64,000 bases of DNA from Ktedonobacteria bacterium brp13 (GTDB lineage: Bacteria > Chloroflexota > Ktedonobacteria > Ktedonobacterales > Ktedonobacteraceae): assembly GCA_015099395.1 (NCBI GenBank), contig AP024096.1:6799485-6863484 (forward strand), read 5' to 3'. Within the stretch, counting starts at the first letter, position 1, and each line of letters begins with the position of its first letter. The translations under genes and the position numbers were made by a program. Shown here piece by piece: positions 31,116-40,080 of this stretch. The notes below the pieces were generated by a model that did not search any database, was not told where the DNA came from, and was given only the letters and a program-made list of their open reading frames with translations.

Positions 31116-31144
31116 ATAATAGCGCATTTCCCACTCTCTGTCAA
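31116..31144 (-). promoter_or_regulatory. Promoter of tRNA-Leu copy 2
   Basis: On the minus strand TTGACA (31139-31144), 17 bases, TATTAT (31116-31121). Confidence 0.85.
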
Positions 31145-31410
31145 TAGCTTCTATGAGCTAAGCGTAGGTGAGATGGCAGTCCGTCTTTATGAGCTTAACT
31201 TTTCAATCTATGTGCGCTACGATTCGCGATCTTTACTCTCAGGGTGGCAGGGAGAGCTAAGAATCGAAGATACGTAGATATGGTTCGTGTTATAATAACA
31301 TTGTTATCATATAGAATACATGTGTCATACCTTTTCTCTTTTAGTTGTACCGACGGACGTTCTGTGTGCATTGAAAGTTGCGTATACGTGCTAGAAGGTG
31401 GGAGTATTTC

Positions 31411-32871
31411 ATGCAAGGACAAGATGCACCGGTCTGTGGTGCTATCGATATCGGTAGTAATACACTCCGTGTTGTTATTGCGCGATGTTTGTCTGCTGGA
31501 CTTGATATTCTCGCGACTGATGAGGCTCTGGTCCGCATCGGTGAGAGCGTAAATGCCACTGGTGAGATTTCGAGCGAGAAGCAAGATCATGCAATCGCAG
31601 TATTGCGTCAATTTCAGCAATTGGGGCAGCAACATTCCGCTCAAGTAACTCTGGCGATCGCGACTGAGGCTATTCGTAAAGCGACCAATCGCGCTGCGTT
31701 TCTGGCGGCGATCAAAGATGCAACTGGTATTGATATCCACTGCATTGATGGTGTCATTGAGTCTGTACTCACCTTTTATGGCGCTACCTATACGTTAAAC
31801 GAGCAGGCACGTACACCAGCGTTTGTCGGCGTGATGGATCTGGGTGGTGGCAGCACCGAGTTAGTGCTAGCCAAACACCAGCAGATTATCTGGCATACCT
31901 CGCTGCCAATTGGCTCAGGCTGGTTACACGACCGCTATCTGACCGCTGATCCACCAACGTACAGTGACAACGAGACTGCCTCTACGTTTCTGCGTACCTA
32001 CCTGCATGGCCTGGAACTGGATCGCTTTCCTTCTATCCTGTACGCCACGGGTGGGAGTGCGAATACTTTGTTGCGCATGGCACAACAGGCCTTTGGATTG
32101 AATACGACCGATGATACGCTCACCTATACGGACCTTATACGCTGCGAAGGGCTGCTATGGTCGTTACCGGCGCAGGAGATCGCACAACGCTATCAGATCG
32201 ATACCAGGCGTGCGCGTATCCTCTCTGCTGGTGTATTGATTCTCCGCTCGATTATGAAGCGTTTTGAGCTCTCTGAGATACATGTGAGCACCAATGGCAT
32301 TCGAGAAGGGCTGGCGCTTGCCTACGCGCGTTATGGCGAGCAATGGTTTGAAAAGACCCGGCAGGCTGCGCAGGGTTCTACGCCTGCGCAAATGACGCAC
32401 AAGCAGCGTGTAGTATCTTCTGCCAATACCTACGACGAGCTCTTTGTCGATGCGGGTCTACGTATGTTCCGGGAGCGTGCAAAGGTGATGTTTAGCTGGC
32501 GTGACGCTGTACTACAAAATAAAGATATTGAAGCGGTTCATAAGATGCGTGTAGCCTCCCGCCGCCTGCGCGCTGTAATGGATGCCTACGAAGGTATTGC
32601 AGATCCTAAAATCTTTAAACCTGCCTATAAACTGGTGAAGAAGACCGCCGATGTGTTAGGTGCTGCCCGTGATACGGATGTCATGATCCAGAATCTGCAA
32701 GCTCAATTAGCACACCTCCCTTCGCTAGAGCAAGCAGGAATACGCTGGTTGCTCAATAGGCTGGAGGCATATCGTAAGGATCATCAGCAGGCGTTGATAG
32801 CACATATCAATAGTCTGGATGAGATAGCTGTTATGCGTCAATTAGAGCACTGTTTGCGAAAGGAGCGTTAA
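31411..32871 (+). CDS. Ppx/GppA exopolyphosphatase-like protein with half CHAD domain
   Basis: 486 residues. Residues 10-320 are the actin-like Ppx/GppA domains I and II, which cut phosphate from polyphosphate or pppGpp: AIDIGSNTLRVVI at 11-23, and DLGGGSTE at 143-150 as the second phosphate loop. The Glu pair of the usual G-x-EEA motif appears as GVIES (114-118), so one of the two is changed. Residues 345-475 carry the first half of a polyphosphate-binding CHAD domain (VHKMRVASRRLRAVMDAY, then LGAARDTDV). The start is the ATG at 31411; an ATG at 31378 would add 11 residues. It overlaps functionally with the next gene, 4 bases downstream. Confidence 0.9.
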   Translation: MQGQDAPVCGAIDIGSNTLRVVIARCLSAGLDILATDEALVRIGESVNATGEISSEKQDHAIAVLRQFQQLGQQHSAQVTLAIATEAIRKATNRAAFLAAIKDATGIDIHCIDGVIESVLTFYGATYTLNEQARTPAFVGVMDLGGGSTELVLAKHQQIIWHTSLPIGSGWLHDRYLTADPPTYSDNETASTFLRTYLHGLELDRFPSILYATGGSANTLLRMAQQAFGLNTTDDTLTYTDLIRCEGLLWSLPAQEIAQRYQIDTRRARILSAGVLILRSIMKRFELSEIHVSTNGIREGLALAYARYGEQWFEKTRQAAQGSTPAQMTHKQRVVSSANTYDELFVDAGLRMFRERAKVMFSWRDAVLQNKDIEAVHKMRVASRRLRAVMDAYEGIADPKIFKPAYKLVKKTADVLGAARDTDVMIQNLQAQLAHLPSLEQAGIRWLLNRLEAYRKDHQQALIAHINSLDEIAVMRQLEHCLRKER

Positions 32872-32875
32872 GGAG

Positions 32876-33457
32876 ATGGCGAAGGCAGAAGTCGTTGCTG
32901 GTCTGAATGCACAGGCTCCCACTGACGAGAATGCTCGCATGATTCTCAAAGCACGCCTTGAAGAGCTCTATAGCTGGGAAGCATTTGTGGATAAGCCCTA
33001 TAATATCCGCGACCTGCATAATCTGCGCATCGCGGCCAAACGGTTGCGGTATACCATAGAGATTTTTGCGAACTTCTTTCCTGTCGATAGTACGAAAATT
33101 TTGCAGGAAGTTGAGCGTATACAAGAGGAACTGGGTACGTTGCATGATCAAGATGTGATGATCGCTCTGTTGCGTCTCTGTCTGGGTGGAGAGGACAGCG
33201 GGAGTGGTTATGAGCAAGCGCTCTCTGCTACCGCTCAGCATCCAGGGCCTGGAGACTTCTTCATTAATCCTGCTATGCTGGCGCACATCCTCATTCCTGG
33301 TAAGATGCCGGTCGCTGAGGAACGTGAGGGTCTGGAAATACTGTTACAACGGCTGCATACGCAACGTGAAGAACAGTATACGGCTTTCCGCAAGCATTGG
33401 TATCAGTTGAAGGAGCGTGATTTTCAACGTGAGGTATCGGCGTTATTCGATATTTGA
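32876..33457 (+). CDS. Second half of a CHAD domain, polyphosphate-binding
   Basis: 193 residues, all helical in pattern, with the second-half CHAD motifs LHNLRIAAKRLRYTIEIF near 46-63 and LGTLHDQDVMI near 84. In ordinary CHAD proteins this half follows, in the same chain, the half that here sits at the end of the upstream Ppx protein. AAGGAG overlaps the upstream stop codon and stands directly before ATG, so translation is coupled and the two chains probably assemble. The conserved basic residues that bind polyphosphate are present. This looks like a gene split with its own ribosome site, not a sequencing error. Confidence 0.85.
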   Translation: MAKAEVVAGLNAQAPTDENARMILKARLEELYSWEAFVDKPYNIRDLHNLRIAAKRLRYTIEIFANFFPVDSTKILQEVERIQEELGTLHDQDVMIALLRLCLGGEDSGSGYEQALSATAQHPGPGDFFINPAMLAHILIPGKMPVAEEREGLEILLQRLHTQREEQYTAFRKHWYQLKERDFQREVSALFDI

Positions 33458-33477
33458 TAGCGGGGCAAGTTTGCAAT

Positions 33478-33549
33478 ACTACGTATCCGAAAACTTGCGT
33501 GTGCGGGCACTAGCGACGCCAGTCGCGTTGGTTTTCGGAATAAGATCTA
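33478..33549 (+). repeat. Dispersed three-way-junction repeat, copy B
   Basis: The outer arms TCCGAAAAC (33486-33494) and GTTTTCGGA (33531-33539) pair perfectly. Inside are GTG-CGGG-CAC (33501-33510) and GCGAC-GCCA-GTCGC (33513-33526). A conserved TACTAC-TATCC lead and AATAAGAT tail frame the element, as in the other copies. It separates the CHAD gene from the Ppx-domain-III-like gene. Confidence 0.88.
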
Positions 33550-33622
33550 ATATTGAATATATTTCATCATTTTACCGTGTCTATTTGTTCTGTCGCTTCT
33601 GTAGCTAAGGAGGTGTTTGCAT

Positions 33623-34264
33623 ATGGTGATGCAGCATTCAGTTGAAGATGTAAATTGGGGTGGGTCCGATCAACCGACACAAGAGGAACTTCGTCTCAGT
33701 GGAGGATTACAGGTTGAGGACTGGGCGCATGCTCGTCACGTCATGCATCTGTCAAAGCAGTTGTTTCAGGCTACCAGGCCGCTTCATCATTACGGTAAGT
33801 ACGTTCTGAGCTTGCTTGAGCGTGGATCTTTTTTGCATAACACTGGCATGACGATTGAATCACGCCGACATCATAAACATTCCTATCGTTTGATCAAGCA
33901 GACCCCTATCCCCGATTTCTCTGAAGCGGAGCGGCACGAGATCGCCTGTATTGCGCGTTATCATCGTCGGGCTCTGCCCAGTATTGACCACGAAGAGTAT
34001 GCTGTCCTCTCCGGCACTGCACGCAAACGTGTCTCAACAATGGCCGCACTGCTGCGTGTTGCAGATGCTCTGGATTATCATCACGACGGTCGTGTGCTTG
34101 ACCTGGTCGCCGTCCCTGAACTCTGTAACTCAAAGGTCTGGACCTTGCGTCTGACAACACGTTCTCTAGCAGACCTGGATGACGAGCTGGAGCGAGCTCA
34201 TGACAAGGCAGATCTGTTTGAGCGTGTCTTTGATCGCAAGCTGCACTTTATAACACACGAATAA
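33623..34264 (+). CDS. Stand-alone Ppx domain III (HD-like) protein
   Basis: 213 residues matching the C-terminal HD-type domain of exopolyphosphatase: LERGSFLHNTGMTIESRRHH, then KHSYRLI and IARYHRRALP at about residues 70-120, close to the E. coli Ppx pattern LHEVG...HRHS...VRYHRK. The metal-binding Asp of true HD enzymes is Asn (LHN), as in other degenerate Ppx domains, so it probably binds polyphosphate and is not itself a hydrolase. The start ATG at 33623 follows AAGGAGG. Together with the two preceding genes it makes a polyphosphatase divided over three chains. Confidence 0.82.
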   Translation: MVMQHSVEDVNWGGSDQPTQEELRLSGGLQVEDWAHARHVMHLSKQLFQATRPLHHYGKYVLSLLERGSFLHNTGMTIESRRHHKHSYRLIKQTPIPDFSEAERHEIACIARYHRRALPSIDHEEYAVLSGTARKRVSTMAALLRVADALDYHHDGRVLDLVAVPELCNSKVWTLRLTTRSLADLDDELERAHDKADLFERVFDRKLHFITHE

Positions 34265-34498
34265 TCACGAAGAGCTGGCTATGCTTATATGGTAGGTGGG
34301 AATTTTACCTGTATACTCTATCGCATTCTACGTACCGATGTGCTACATTATCCTGATTGATAAAATCAATCTTTTGGGGGAACAGAAGATACTACTTGAT
34401 TAGCTATATATTTAGTATGTGATTATAAAAGCTAACTGAGCATCATCTTTGTAACTTATTGTAGAGCGGCAATCCGACGATCCAGTGAAAAGGATGGT

Positions 34499-35752
34499 AT
34501 GCCAGCACATTCTGTTCCGTCTTCCAATGCTCTCAATGCACAGGACCCGCATAGACAGAGGGATAGGTATAGCGAGGAGAGCTTATCTAAACTGCGCACC
34601 TGGCAGTTGCGCTGCTTTATCGTAATTACGACGCTGGGTGGTATCGCTCTATTTGGTATCGCCTTCTGGCTGCTTGCGCGTATCGCTGATCCCATCTTAC
34701 TTTTCGTGCTCTCCATGTTGCTGGCCTATATTATCCATCCTCTGGTGCGCGTATTGGGACGCTTCATGCCATTGCCGCTCGCAATCTTCATCGTCTATAT
34801 CGGGATTCTGGGGTTGCTGATCATCTTTCTTTACGTGGTCGGGCTTACTGCTATTGGTCAGTTAGTAACCCTGTTGGAGAGTGTACAGAAGGGACTGCCT
34901 GATCTTTTAACACGGGTACAGAAGCTATTAAGCTCGCAACGGCTTTTTAGCGTTTCGTCGCAGCAGCTACAAGGGATAGAGCAGCAGATTCTCAACTATC
35001 TCCTGCAACTGGCTGCGAATGTGCAACCGCTTTTGTTGAGTATCTTTGGCCTCTTTATCAATACGATTCTGGTGACTACCTTAAGCATCTATTTTGTCAT
35101 CTACGGGCCACGTTTCAATGCCTGGCTGAATGCAGAGACTCCAATGAGTCGTCGTGGAACCATCGCGTTTTTCATACAGACGCTCGATCGTACTATGGGT
35201 GGTTTTATTCGTGGACAGCTTATCCTGGGTACGTTGATGAGTGTTATTATTGGCATCGGCCTCTTTGTGTTGGGTGTCCCCTATGCGGTCTTACTGGCGG
35301 CGGTTGTCTTTGTCTTTGAGTTTATCCCGCAGATTGGTGTCTATATCTCGGGTACGATCATTATCCTTATTGCGTTGGTGACGCGTGGCTGGCAGATCGG
35401 ACTGATTGTGCTTATCTTCAGCTCTTTTGTACAGGGGGTGATTGATGGTCAGATCCTGGCACCGCGTATCATTGGACACTCGGTCGGTCTGAACCCTATC
35501 ATCTCGATCTTTGCCCTGCTGGTTGGTACCCAACTCTTTGGCCTGCCCGGTGCCTTCTTTTCGGCTCCCATTGCTGGTGCCATTCAAACCTTCGTGATTG
35601 CGGGCTATCTGACGTGGAAGAGTAACCACCCGGAGCAGTTCATTGAACCTGATATACCAGTTGTACCAGCACCATCTCCGTCGCAGCAGCAAGCTGCTGC
35701 TGACCAATCAGAGCATAATCTGTCACCGCCTAAGCCAGATTGTACGACGTAG
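34499..35752 (+). CDS. AI-2E family transporter (membrane permease)
   Basis: A 417-residue membrane protein of the AI-2E/YdiK/PerM family, with about eight membrane segments. A hydrophilic leader (residues 1-35) is followed by two N-terminal helices, the amphipathic region QKGLPDLLTRVQKLL near 145, and the conserved C-terminal half (GGFIRGQLILGTLM, VPYAVLLAAV, FIPQIGVYISG, ILAPRIIGHSVGLNPIISIF). Members export small signals or act as Na+/H+ antiporters. A Pro/Gln-rich tail closes it. AAAGGA stands before the ATG. It is a single gene. Confidence 0.92.
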   Translation: MPAHSVPSSNALNAQDPHRQRDRYSEESLSKLRTWQLRCFIVITTLGGIALFGIAFWLLARIADPILLFVLSMLLAYIIHPLVRVLGRFMPLPLAIFIVYIGILGLLIIFLYVVGLTAIGQLVTLLESVQKGLPDLLTRVQKLLSSQRLFSVSSQQLQGIEQQILNYLLQLAANVQPLLLSIFGLFINTILVTTLSIYFVIYGPRFNAWLNAETPMSRRGTIAFFIQTLDRTMGGFIRGQLILGTLMSVIIGIGLFVLGVPYAVLLAAVVFVFEFIPQIGVYISGTIIILIALVTRGWQIGLIVLIFSSFVQGVIDGQILAPRIIGHSVGLNPIISIFALLVGTQLFGLPGAFFSAPIAGAIQTFVIAGYLTWKSNHPEQFIEPDIPVVPAPSPSQQQAAADQSEHNLSPPKPDCTT

Positions 35753-35890
35753 CCATACACAGCATGCTGGCGCGCAAAGAGAGGCGACCCACGTTCATCT
35801 TGTTTGTCTCTATTAAAGTCTTCTATCGTCCTTTAGAAGAACGTTACATCTGTCTGCAATGAGACAGAGACAGCAGCTTTGCAGCAAAGA

Positions 35891-35922
35891 ACCGCCTCAC
35901 TGTCTTATCACAATGAGGCGGT
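35891..35922. terminator. Hairpin between convergent genes
   Basis: ACCGCCTCA (35891-35899) pairs with TGAGGCGGT (35914-35922). It lies between the AI-2E gene and secF. No strong T run follows, so a terminator role is probable but not certain. Confidence 0.5.
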
Positions 35923-35994
35923 CCAAATGTTGTAATGACGAACGCTACGAGTGGAGGATTTCTCCTCTTACTGATGCGTGTGTATCTGGTCTAC

Positions 35995-37293
35995 TTAGCC
36001 ACGCGAGCGTGCCAGTTCGCGTACTTCGCGATTGCTTTTTGTCGCTGGCTGCTCGTTGCCACGGCCCTGCAGACGTCTGATACCCAGCTCACCTTTCTCC
36101 CAGATGACCAGCAACATACTGGCATTGAAGATCGACGAGTAGGTACCACTGACGATACCGATCATCAGGGTCAGCGTGAATGTGTGAATGCTGGTACCGA
36201 TACCTGTGAAGAGTGTCAGTGCAAGCATTGTAAAGAGCACGGTCAGCGATGTGTTCAATGAACGCGCCATCGTCTGCACCAGGCTGGCATTCACAACCTC
36301 TTCAAAGCTTTCAGTGGTATGACGCTGCATGTTCTCACGTACACGGTCGAACACGACGATTGTATCATGCACTGAGAAACCGATGACCGTCAGCAGGCCA
36401 GTGATAAAGAGCGAGTCGATCTGGACGCCTAAGAAGTGACCCAGGATTGAGAAGATGCCCAATACAACCAGGGCGTCATGGATCAGTGAAATGATAGCAC
36501 AGACGCCATAACGGAACGCCTTCGGTACTTTACGGAACGAGAACCAGACGAAGAGCATGATACAGATCGATGCTGCTATGACGGCCAGGAAGGCCATCAA
36601 TGTGGTTCGTCCCGCCACTGCCGGACCGACCTGCGAGAGGTTGGATATGGCGAAGTATGGTCCATTCGCTTTCAGAAAGGCACCCTGTACATCTGCCAGG
36701 TTGATGTTATTGCCACCCGAAGCCGATGCGCTGAGCTGCGACTGCGTCAAGATGTTCACTGTCTGGTTTGATGTCCCAACCTTTACATTACTGACTGTGA
36801 CCGGTGTGGTCCCATTCGAGATGCTGGTTGCTGGCAACTTGGCTAGTGCCGACTGGATATCGCTAGCAGACGGCTTTGGGCTAGTAGGGAAGCCAGTCAC
36901 CGTAACCAGTGTAAATTGCTGACTACCAGCGGTCTTGATCGTCGCGACGTTGTAAGACAACTTTGCTGCACTGTACTTCTGACTCAGTGCAGTTTCAAGA
37001 CTGGTCGTCACAGTACCATCGATCACTGTGTTCAGGCGTACCCAGGCGGCCGGGGTAGACTTTGCGTCTGTGCCCAGGACAACCTGCTCGCTCTTTAGAT
37101 TATAGGACTTCAGCAGATTCACGACTTGCGATGAATCTGTAAAAGCCGTCTGTGGTTGTAGTGTGACGCTTGCGCCACCGGTGAAGTCGACACCCTCGTT
37201 GAGACCAAACCAAGCAAGCGAGATCAGACCCGGTACAATAACGATCAGCGAGAATACAATAAACCACATGCGGTATTTAACGATATTAATCAC
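35995..37293 (-). CDS. secF: Protein translocase subunit SecF
   Basis: 432 residues, longer than E. coli SecF (about 320) because of a larger external domain between helix 1 and helix 2. The first helix is at residues 10-30; the family motif NEGVDFTGGASV follows near residue 32; the last five helices contain VHDTIVVFDRVREN near 310 and MARSLNTSLTVLFTM near 345. SecF pairs with SecD to pull secreted proteins across the membrane using the proton gradient. It starts 15 bases after secD. Its Arg-rich tail is cytosolic. Confidence 0.96.
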   Translation of the reverse strand: MINIVKYRMWFIVFSLIVIVPGLISLAWFGLNEGVDFTGGASVTLQPQTAFTDSSQVVNLLKSYNLKSEQVVLGTDAKSTPAAWVRLNTVIDGTVTTSLETALSQKYSAAKLSYNVATIKTAGSQQFTLVTVTGFPTSPKPSASDIQSALAKLPATSISNGTTPVTVSNVKVGTSNQTVNILTQSQLSASASGGNNINLADVQGAFLKANGPYFAISNLSQVGPAVAGRTTLMAFLAVIAASICIMLFVWFSFRKVPKAFRYGVCAIISLIHDALVVLGIFSILGHFLGVQIDSLFITGLLTVIGFSVHDTIVVFDRVRENMQRHTTESFEEVVNASLVQTMARSLNTSLTVLFTMLALTLFTGIGTSIHTFTLTLMIGIVSGTYSSIFNASMLLVIWEKGELGIRRLQGRGNEQPATKSNREVRELARSRG

Positions 37294-37308
37294 TACTGCC
37301 TCCTTTCC

Positions 37309-38685
37309 TTACACAGCGCTATTTCGCCGTGCCAGGTTCGTGCTAGCAGCAGGGACCGCATCGGCAGGTAATCCAAACAGTGCAGGGTGATTGATAATGC
37401 CTGTTGGTACAAGCAGGTTCAGCAATGTACGCGTGACAACGACAGCTGTGAACATACTGACGGCGACACCAAGGAACAGCGTGGTTGCGAAACCGACGAT
37501 GGTTGTAGCGCCGAAGTTGCTACCGAAGCCGTAGAGCACTGCACAGGTGATGAACGTTGAAAGGTTTGAGTCGCGGATCGACGGCCACGCACGTCTCCAG
37601 CCAATATCAATGGCCGAACTGAGCAAGCGTCCTGCGCGCAACTCTTCTTTCACTCGTTCAAAGATCAGTACGTTGGCGTCTACCGCCATACCAATCGAGA
37701 GGATGAAACCGGCGATACCAGCCAATGACATCGTGACGCCGATCATTTTGAAGATCGTAAAGGTGAAGAGTGAGTACAGGATCAGCGCGATGTCAGCCAG
37801 GAAACCTGGCAGGCGGTAGTAGAGCAACATAAACAACATAACGATGCCCAGACCGATGATACCAGCGTACTCACTGCGGGTGATCGTGTCACCACCCAGC
37901 GTGCTACCGATATACTGTGTACTGGTCTGATCCAAAGCTACTGGCAGCGCACCGTATTTCAAGTTCTGTACCAGTTGTTGCGCCTGTGCCAACGTAAATT
38001 GTCCGGTAATCTGACCTGGGCCCGTAATTGCGCCCGTAATGGTTGGCGAGGTGATTACAACGTCGTCAATTGTAACTGTCAATACCGATTGCAAATTATT
38101 GGCGGTATACTGCGCGAATTTGGTAGCAGTTGCACCCTTAAATGCGAAGTTGATTAAATACGCACCCGTTGTAGGATCTTGACCTACAGACAGTGACTTC
38201 GGATCGATCTCACCACCCGTGAAGATCGGTTGATCGCCTGGATTGGTAGATGCGTACTGCGATGGGGTGAACTGCTGACCATCTGTTAGATTGGTTGTAC
38301 CAGTGTTCCAGAACTCCATCTTACCGGTCGCCAGCAGCGTATTCAATGCAGCTGTCTGGTTACCACTAAAGCCAGGGAGCTCGACGATAATACTTTTGGC
38401 ACCGATGACATCCTGTGTGCGTACGCTTGCCTCTTTAACGCCAAAACTGCCATTGACGCGCTGCTCAAGCAGCGCACGGGTCGTCTCCATATCACTATCA
38501 TTTACGTTTTGCCCTGGTTTTGGTTCCAACGTGACACTTACTCCACCCTGAAGGTCGAGACCCAATGATACGCTAAACGGGTTGGTAACACCATGCCAGG
38601 AAGTGTTGGGCCAGAAGACAACAAACGCTGAGCCGGCCGCTAAGAGAATGATGATGAAGAGGAGTGTGAGTGTTCCTCGCCGCAT
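37309..38685 (-). CDS. secD: Protein translocase subunit SecD
   Basis: 458 residues with one N-terminal helix, the family motif LGLDLQGGVSVTLEP near residue 42, a P1 external domain of about 210 residues, and five C-terminal helices containing GMAVDANVLIFERVKEELRAG near 345. It is the first gene of the secD-secF operon. The leader before the ATG contains a GC-rich hairpin (GGCGCG at 38761-38766 with CGCGCC). No YajC gene is adjacent. Confidence 0.96.
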   Translation of the reverse strand: MRRGTLTLLFIIILLAAGSAFVVFWPNTSWHGVTNPFSVSLGLDLQGGVSVTLEPKPGQNVNDSDMETTRALLEQRVNGSFGVKEASVRTQDVIGAKSIIVELPGFSGNQTAALNTLLATGKMEFWNTGTTNLTDGQQFTPSQYASTNPGDQPIFTGGEIDPKSLSVGQDPTTGAYLINFAFKGATATKFAQYTANNLQSVLTVTIDDVVITSPTITGAITGPGQITGQFTLAQAQQLVQNLKYGALPVALDQTSTQYIGSTLGGDTITRSEYAGIIGLGIVMLFMLLYYRLPGFLADIALILYSLFTFTIFKMIGVTMSLAGIAGFILSIGMAVDANVLIFERVKEELRAGRLLSSAIDIGWRRAWPSIRDSNLSTFITCAVLYGFGSNFGATTIVGFATTLFLGVAVSMFTAVVVTRTLLNLLVPTGIINHPALFGLPADAVPAASTNLARRNSAV

Positions 38686-39321
38686 AAATAGTTTCCTCTC
38701 ATTCGGTTGTTAGATGTTCCTTGAGGAGCGCGCCGGGCCCGCTCCAGGTCTTCTTCCCACGTGGCGCGTCGAACAGCGTTCCCCTCCCGGATACGAACCG
38801 CGCCATACTATTCTATTTTGTGCAGTATAGCATAGTTGAACAGGGTTGCATATCCTGTCCATTCCACTACATATGCATATGCCGACTTCTATAAAGGATC
38901 CTTTTTACGTTTTGCAAATCTTTCCTACTATAGAATGACGACTACTATGAATATAATCTCTACGTCTATTATACGGATATACAGAATAAGCGGTATTGTG
39001 CTACATTTGAACGCCGGACAGCTTGTAACGATCCCTTTTGAGTGATTATTAATACCTATCCATTATAATAACTTTCTTGCACAGACGACAACAACCTGTG
39101 GGCGATATCACTAGCGCAAATTTACTGGTTGCTAAGAACTCTTATGTACATAATACAAGCAGTCTATGATGTGGGTTTTAGATCGTGAGGAAGGTAGGAT
39201 AAGAGTACTGATAATAAAGTGGGTACAATGTTGAAACTGATGAGCAACTATTTCGTACTGATTAATAGAATAATGAGTCTTTGTCTGTTCTAGCTTTGAA
39301 ATTGAAGGAGCACCTGTTTCC
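38686..39321. other. 636-bp divergent intergenic region
   Basis: This gap lies between secD and an ABC operon. It holds the GC-rich hairpin GGCGCG/CGCGCC around 38761-38807 in the secD leader, a TATACT-like -10 site for secD near 38828, and then about 450 AT-rich bases without a gene. Short open frames here lack ribosome sites. Confidence 0.5.
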
Positions 39322-40080
39322 ATGGATGAAACAGTCATACAAAATTCGCAAAACAATCAACCGGTTGCGTTAGAGAATCGCAAGATTGTTATGGATATAC
39401 GCGATATTACGAAGAGTCTCCCTTTGGGACGTGAGCGCATCGATATTCTTAAAGGTATTAGTTTTCAGATCTTTAGCGGTGACTTTATCTCGATTGTCGG
39501 CCCCTCTGGTTCTGGTAAAAGTACTCTGTTGGGTATTATCGCGGGCCTGGACAATCCGACCAGCGGTCAGGTTATGATTGATGGCGTCGATATTGCGCAT
39601 CTATCGGAGGGGAAGCTCGCATCTGTTCGCAACAATAAGATTGGTATGGTCTTCCAGGCTTTTAACCTTATTCCGACGCTGACGGCTCAGGAGAACGTTG
39701 AGATTCCGCTCTATGTTGGCAAACACAAGGTGTCACCTTCAACACGTGCGAAAGAGTTGTTGGATCTTGTTGGGCTCTCCCATCGCTTGAACCACCGGCC
39801 AAACCAGCTCTCTGGTGGTGAGCAGCAGCGTGTGGCTATTGCTCGTGCTCTGGCGACCGATCCTGCTATCGTGATTGCTGATGAGCCGACCGGTAACCTG
39901 GATGCTCGTAATGGCGAGAACGTCTTACGTTTGATTGCTGATCTGCGCGTGCAGATCGGTAAAACGTTTATTATCGCGACGCATGACCAGAATGTAGCCG
40001 GACATGCCGACCGTGCAATCCGCATTGTTGATGGACAGATTGCTTCGATCGATTCTACTGGTGGGAGAATCGTGCAGTAA
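39322..40080 (+). CDS. MacB/LolD-type ABC transporter ATP-binding protein
   Basis: A 252-residue ATPase with Walker A GPSGSGKST near 60, Q-loop FQAFNLIPT near 110, signature LSGGEQQRVAIARAL near 158 and Walker B VIADEPTGNLD near 183. The GNLD after Walker B marks the MacB/LolD/FtsE branch that powers FtsX-type permeases without substrate translocation through a classical channel. AAGGAG stands before the ATG. Its stop codon overlaps the start of the permease gene (TAATG), so the two form one unit. Confidence 0.95.
   Translation: MDETVIQNSQNNQPVALENRKIVMDIRDITKSLPLGRERIDILKGISFQIFSGDFISIVGPSGSGKSTLLGIIAGLDNPTSGQVMIDGVDIAHLSEGKLASVRNNKIGMVFQAFNLIPTLTAQENVEIPLYVGKHKVSPSTRAKELLDLVGLSHRLNHRPNQLSGGEQQRVAIARALATDPAIVIADEPTGNLDARNGENVLRLIADLRVQIGKTFIIATHDQNVAGHADRAIRIVDGQIASIDSTGGRIVQ

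Noticed and set aside
30813..31277. Open frame with an internal repeated peptide
   Set aside because: The repeat is simply the two tRNA-Leu genes read on the wrong strand.
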